Source: JAIBJN01 sp963775395 (lineage in GTDB: Bacteria; Actinomycetota; Thermoleophilia; Gaiellales; Gaiellaceae). Taken from it: a stretch of 64,000 nt of DNA. The stretch covers positions 62,001-126,000 of the forward strand of contig CAVZIX010000002.1 of assembly GCA_963775395.1 (NCBI GenBank), written 5' to 3'. The position numbers and the translations under genes were made by a program. A model generated the notes under the pieces. It was given only the letters and a program-made list of their open reading frames with translations, did no database searches and was not told where the DNA came from. Shown here piece after piece: positions 63,144 through 64,000 of the stretch (position 1 is its first letter; each line of letters starts with the position of its first letter).

Positions 63144-64000
63144 ATGGCACTGAAGGTGGCGATGCACAACTGGATGCGGCCCGAGCCGATCGAGACGACG
63201 ATCCGGCGGCTGGCTCGCTTCGGCTACGACGGAATCGAGATCTCCGGCGAGCCGGCGCTCTACGACGCGAGGCAGGTGCGCTCGCTGCTCGACGAGCACG
63301 GCCTCGAGTGCTGGGGCTCCGTGACGCTCATGGTCGGCGGACGCGACCTGCTGCACGAGGACAAGTACGTGCGCATCGGCAGCGTCCAGTACGTCAAGGA
63401 CACGATCGACCTGATCAAGGCGCTCGGCGGCTCGATCCTGACCGTCGTCCCGTCGACCGTCGGCAAGGTCACGCCCATGTCCACTCCCGAGGAGGAGTGG
63501 AAGTGGGCGGTCGAGAGCCTGAAGGAGTGCCAGGCGCACGCCGAGAGCAGCGGAGTCCGGCTCGCGCTCGAGCCGCTGAACCGCTTCGAGACCTACTTCC
63601 TGAACCGCTGCGACCAGGCGCTGGCGCTGTCGGAGGACGTCGGTGGCGACTGCGGTGTCTGCCTCGACATCTTCCACATGAACATCGAGGAGGCCGACTG
63701 GCCCTCCGCCATCAGGGCCGCCGGCGACAAGCTCGTCGACTTCCACGTAGCCGACAACAACCGCATGCCCCCCGGCCAGGGCGCGATCGACTGGGAGCTG
63801 ATCCTGCGCACGCTCGGCGAGGTCGGCTACGAGGGCTACGTGACCGTCGAGTTCGTGGCCACGGTCGATCGCAGCCGAATCTCCGAGCGCACCGAGATCG
63901 GTGACGCGTCCGAGGCCGACGCAAGCGTGGGCCTCGAGCAGTTCCTGCGCGACCACGGCACGGGCGCCGTTCCCGAGGAGCTGTACGACCGGTACGTGCA
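63144..64000 (+). CDS. Sugar phosphate isomerase/epimerase, 3' end outside window
   Basis: 285 aa visible from ATG 63144, with a strong GAGGAGGA SD. TIM barrel of the tagatose-3-epimerase/AP-endonuclease-2 group: FGYDGIEISGEPALYDARQV, a metal Glu in LALEPLNRFETYF, VCLDIFHMNIEE with Asp and His, VDFHVADNNRMPPGQG and YVTVEFVA with the last Glu. These four residues bind the metal used in C3 epimerisation of ketoses. The frame runs through the window end without a stop. The operon may continue. Confidence 0.9.
   Translation, partial: MALKVAMHNWMRPEPIETTIRRLARFGYDGIEISGEPALYDARQVRSLLDEHGLECWGSVTLMVGGRDLLHEDKYVRIGSVQYVKDTIDLIKALGGSILTVVPSTVGKVTPMSTPEEEWKWAVESLKECQAHAESSGVRLALEPLNRFETYFLNRCDQALALSEDVGGDCGVCLDIFHMNIEEADWPSAIRAAGDKLVDFHVADNNRMPPGQGAIDWELILRTLGEVGYEGYVTVEFVATVDRSRISERTEIGDASEADASVGLEQFLRDHGTGAVPEELYDRYV

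Overview
The window is very GC-rich, densely coded DNA with GTG starts, many 4-bp ATGA/GTGA gene overlaps, a clpS-DUF2017 pair and actinobacterial-style PHO boxes. These features fit an uncultured member of the Actinomycetota, probably class Thermoleophilia. The taxonomic call is an inference from gene content and style; no marker gene such as rRNA is present.

Layout. 0-5.5 kb is accessory DNA: a surface-type protein cut by the window edge, a lipoprotein, a decayed tyrosine-recombinase 3' end, three scars that look like the 3' half of a tRNA-Val(GAC), a zinc carboxypeptidase coupled to a small upstream ORF, an orphan contractile-injection-system tube protein and a GFA-family protein. 5.5-9.7 kb holds a secreted protein with a long structured leader, an acyl-CoA dehydrogenase divergent from a flavin/PNPOx protein, an exported protein, and DUF2017 with clpS. 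9.7-10.5 kb is a junction of broken carB and argH fragments. 10.5-19.5 kb is amino-acid biosynthesis: lysA, thrC behind a SAM-I riboswitch, and a his operon (yerC-like, hisG, hisD, a hisC-hisB fusion, hisH, hisF, hisIE) divergent from hisA across a 14-bp palindrome. 19.5-25.9 kb holds an ATP-grasp ligase, a DUF3830 protein, an MMPL transporter, membrane proteins and copA with a CsoR-type operator.

25.9-52.6 kb is largely a phosphate region. It carries a metallophosphoesterase, a DUF47 protein with Pit, pstSCAB-phoU, a PhoR/SenX3-like kinase, a PhoP-like regulator, a CBS protein, PhoX, a PHP phosphoesterase, ppk1, ppx, a PRC-like protein, and a CYTH-CHAD, NUDIX and SixA-like cluster. At least six stretches with 11-nt-spaced TTCACC-type repeats lie upstream of these genes, so one PHO regulon is the simplest explanation. 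A frameshifted quinone oxidoreductase, a PolX and a coiled-coil gene, together with clpC, interrupt this stretch.

52.7-64 kb is a catabolic locus: a TIM-barrel isomerase and a truncated VOC protein on the minus strand, divergent from a branched-chain-type ABC importer, a Tm-1-like/UPF0261 protein, a PEP-hydrolase-like TIM barrel, a cupin, a GlcD-like FAD oxidase and a sugar-phosphate epimerase cut by the window end.

At least six conserved genes contain one or more frame changes, and one in polX is an extra G in a G-run. Part of this apparent gene decay may therefore be sequence error. No complete tRNA, rRNA, CRISPR array or intact insertion sequence was seen.
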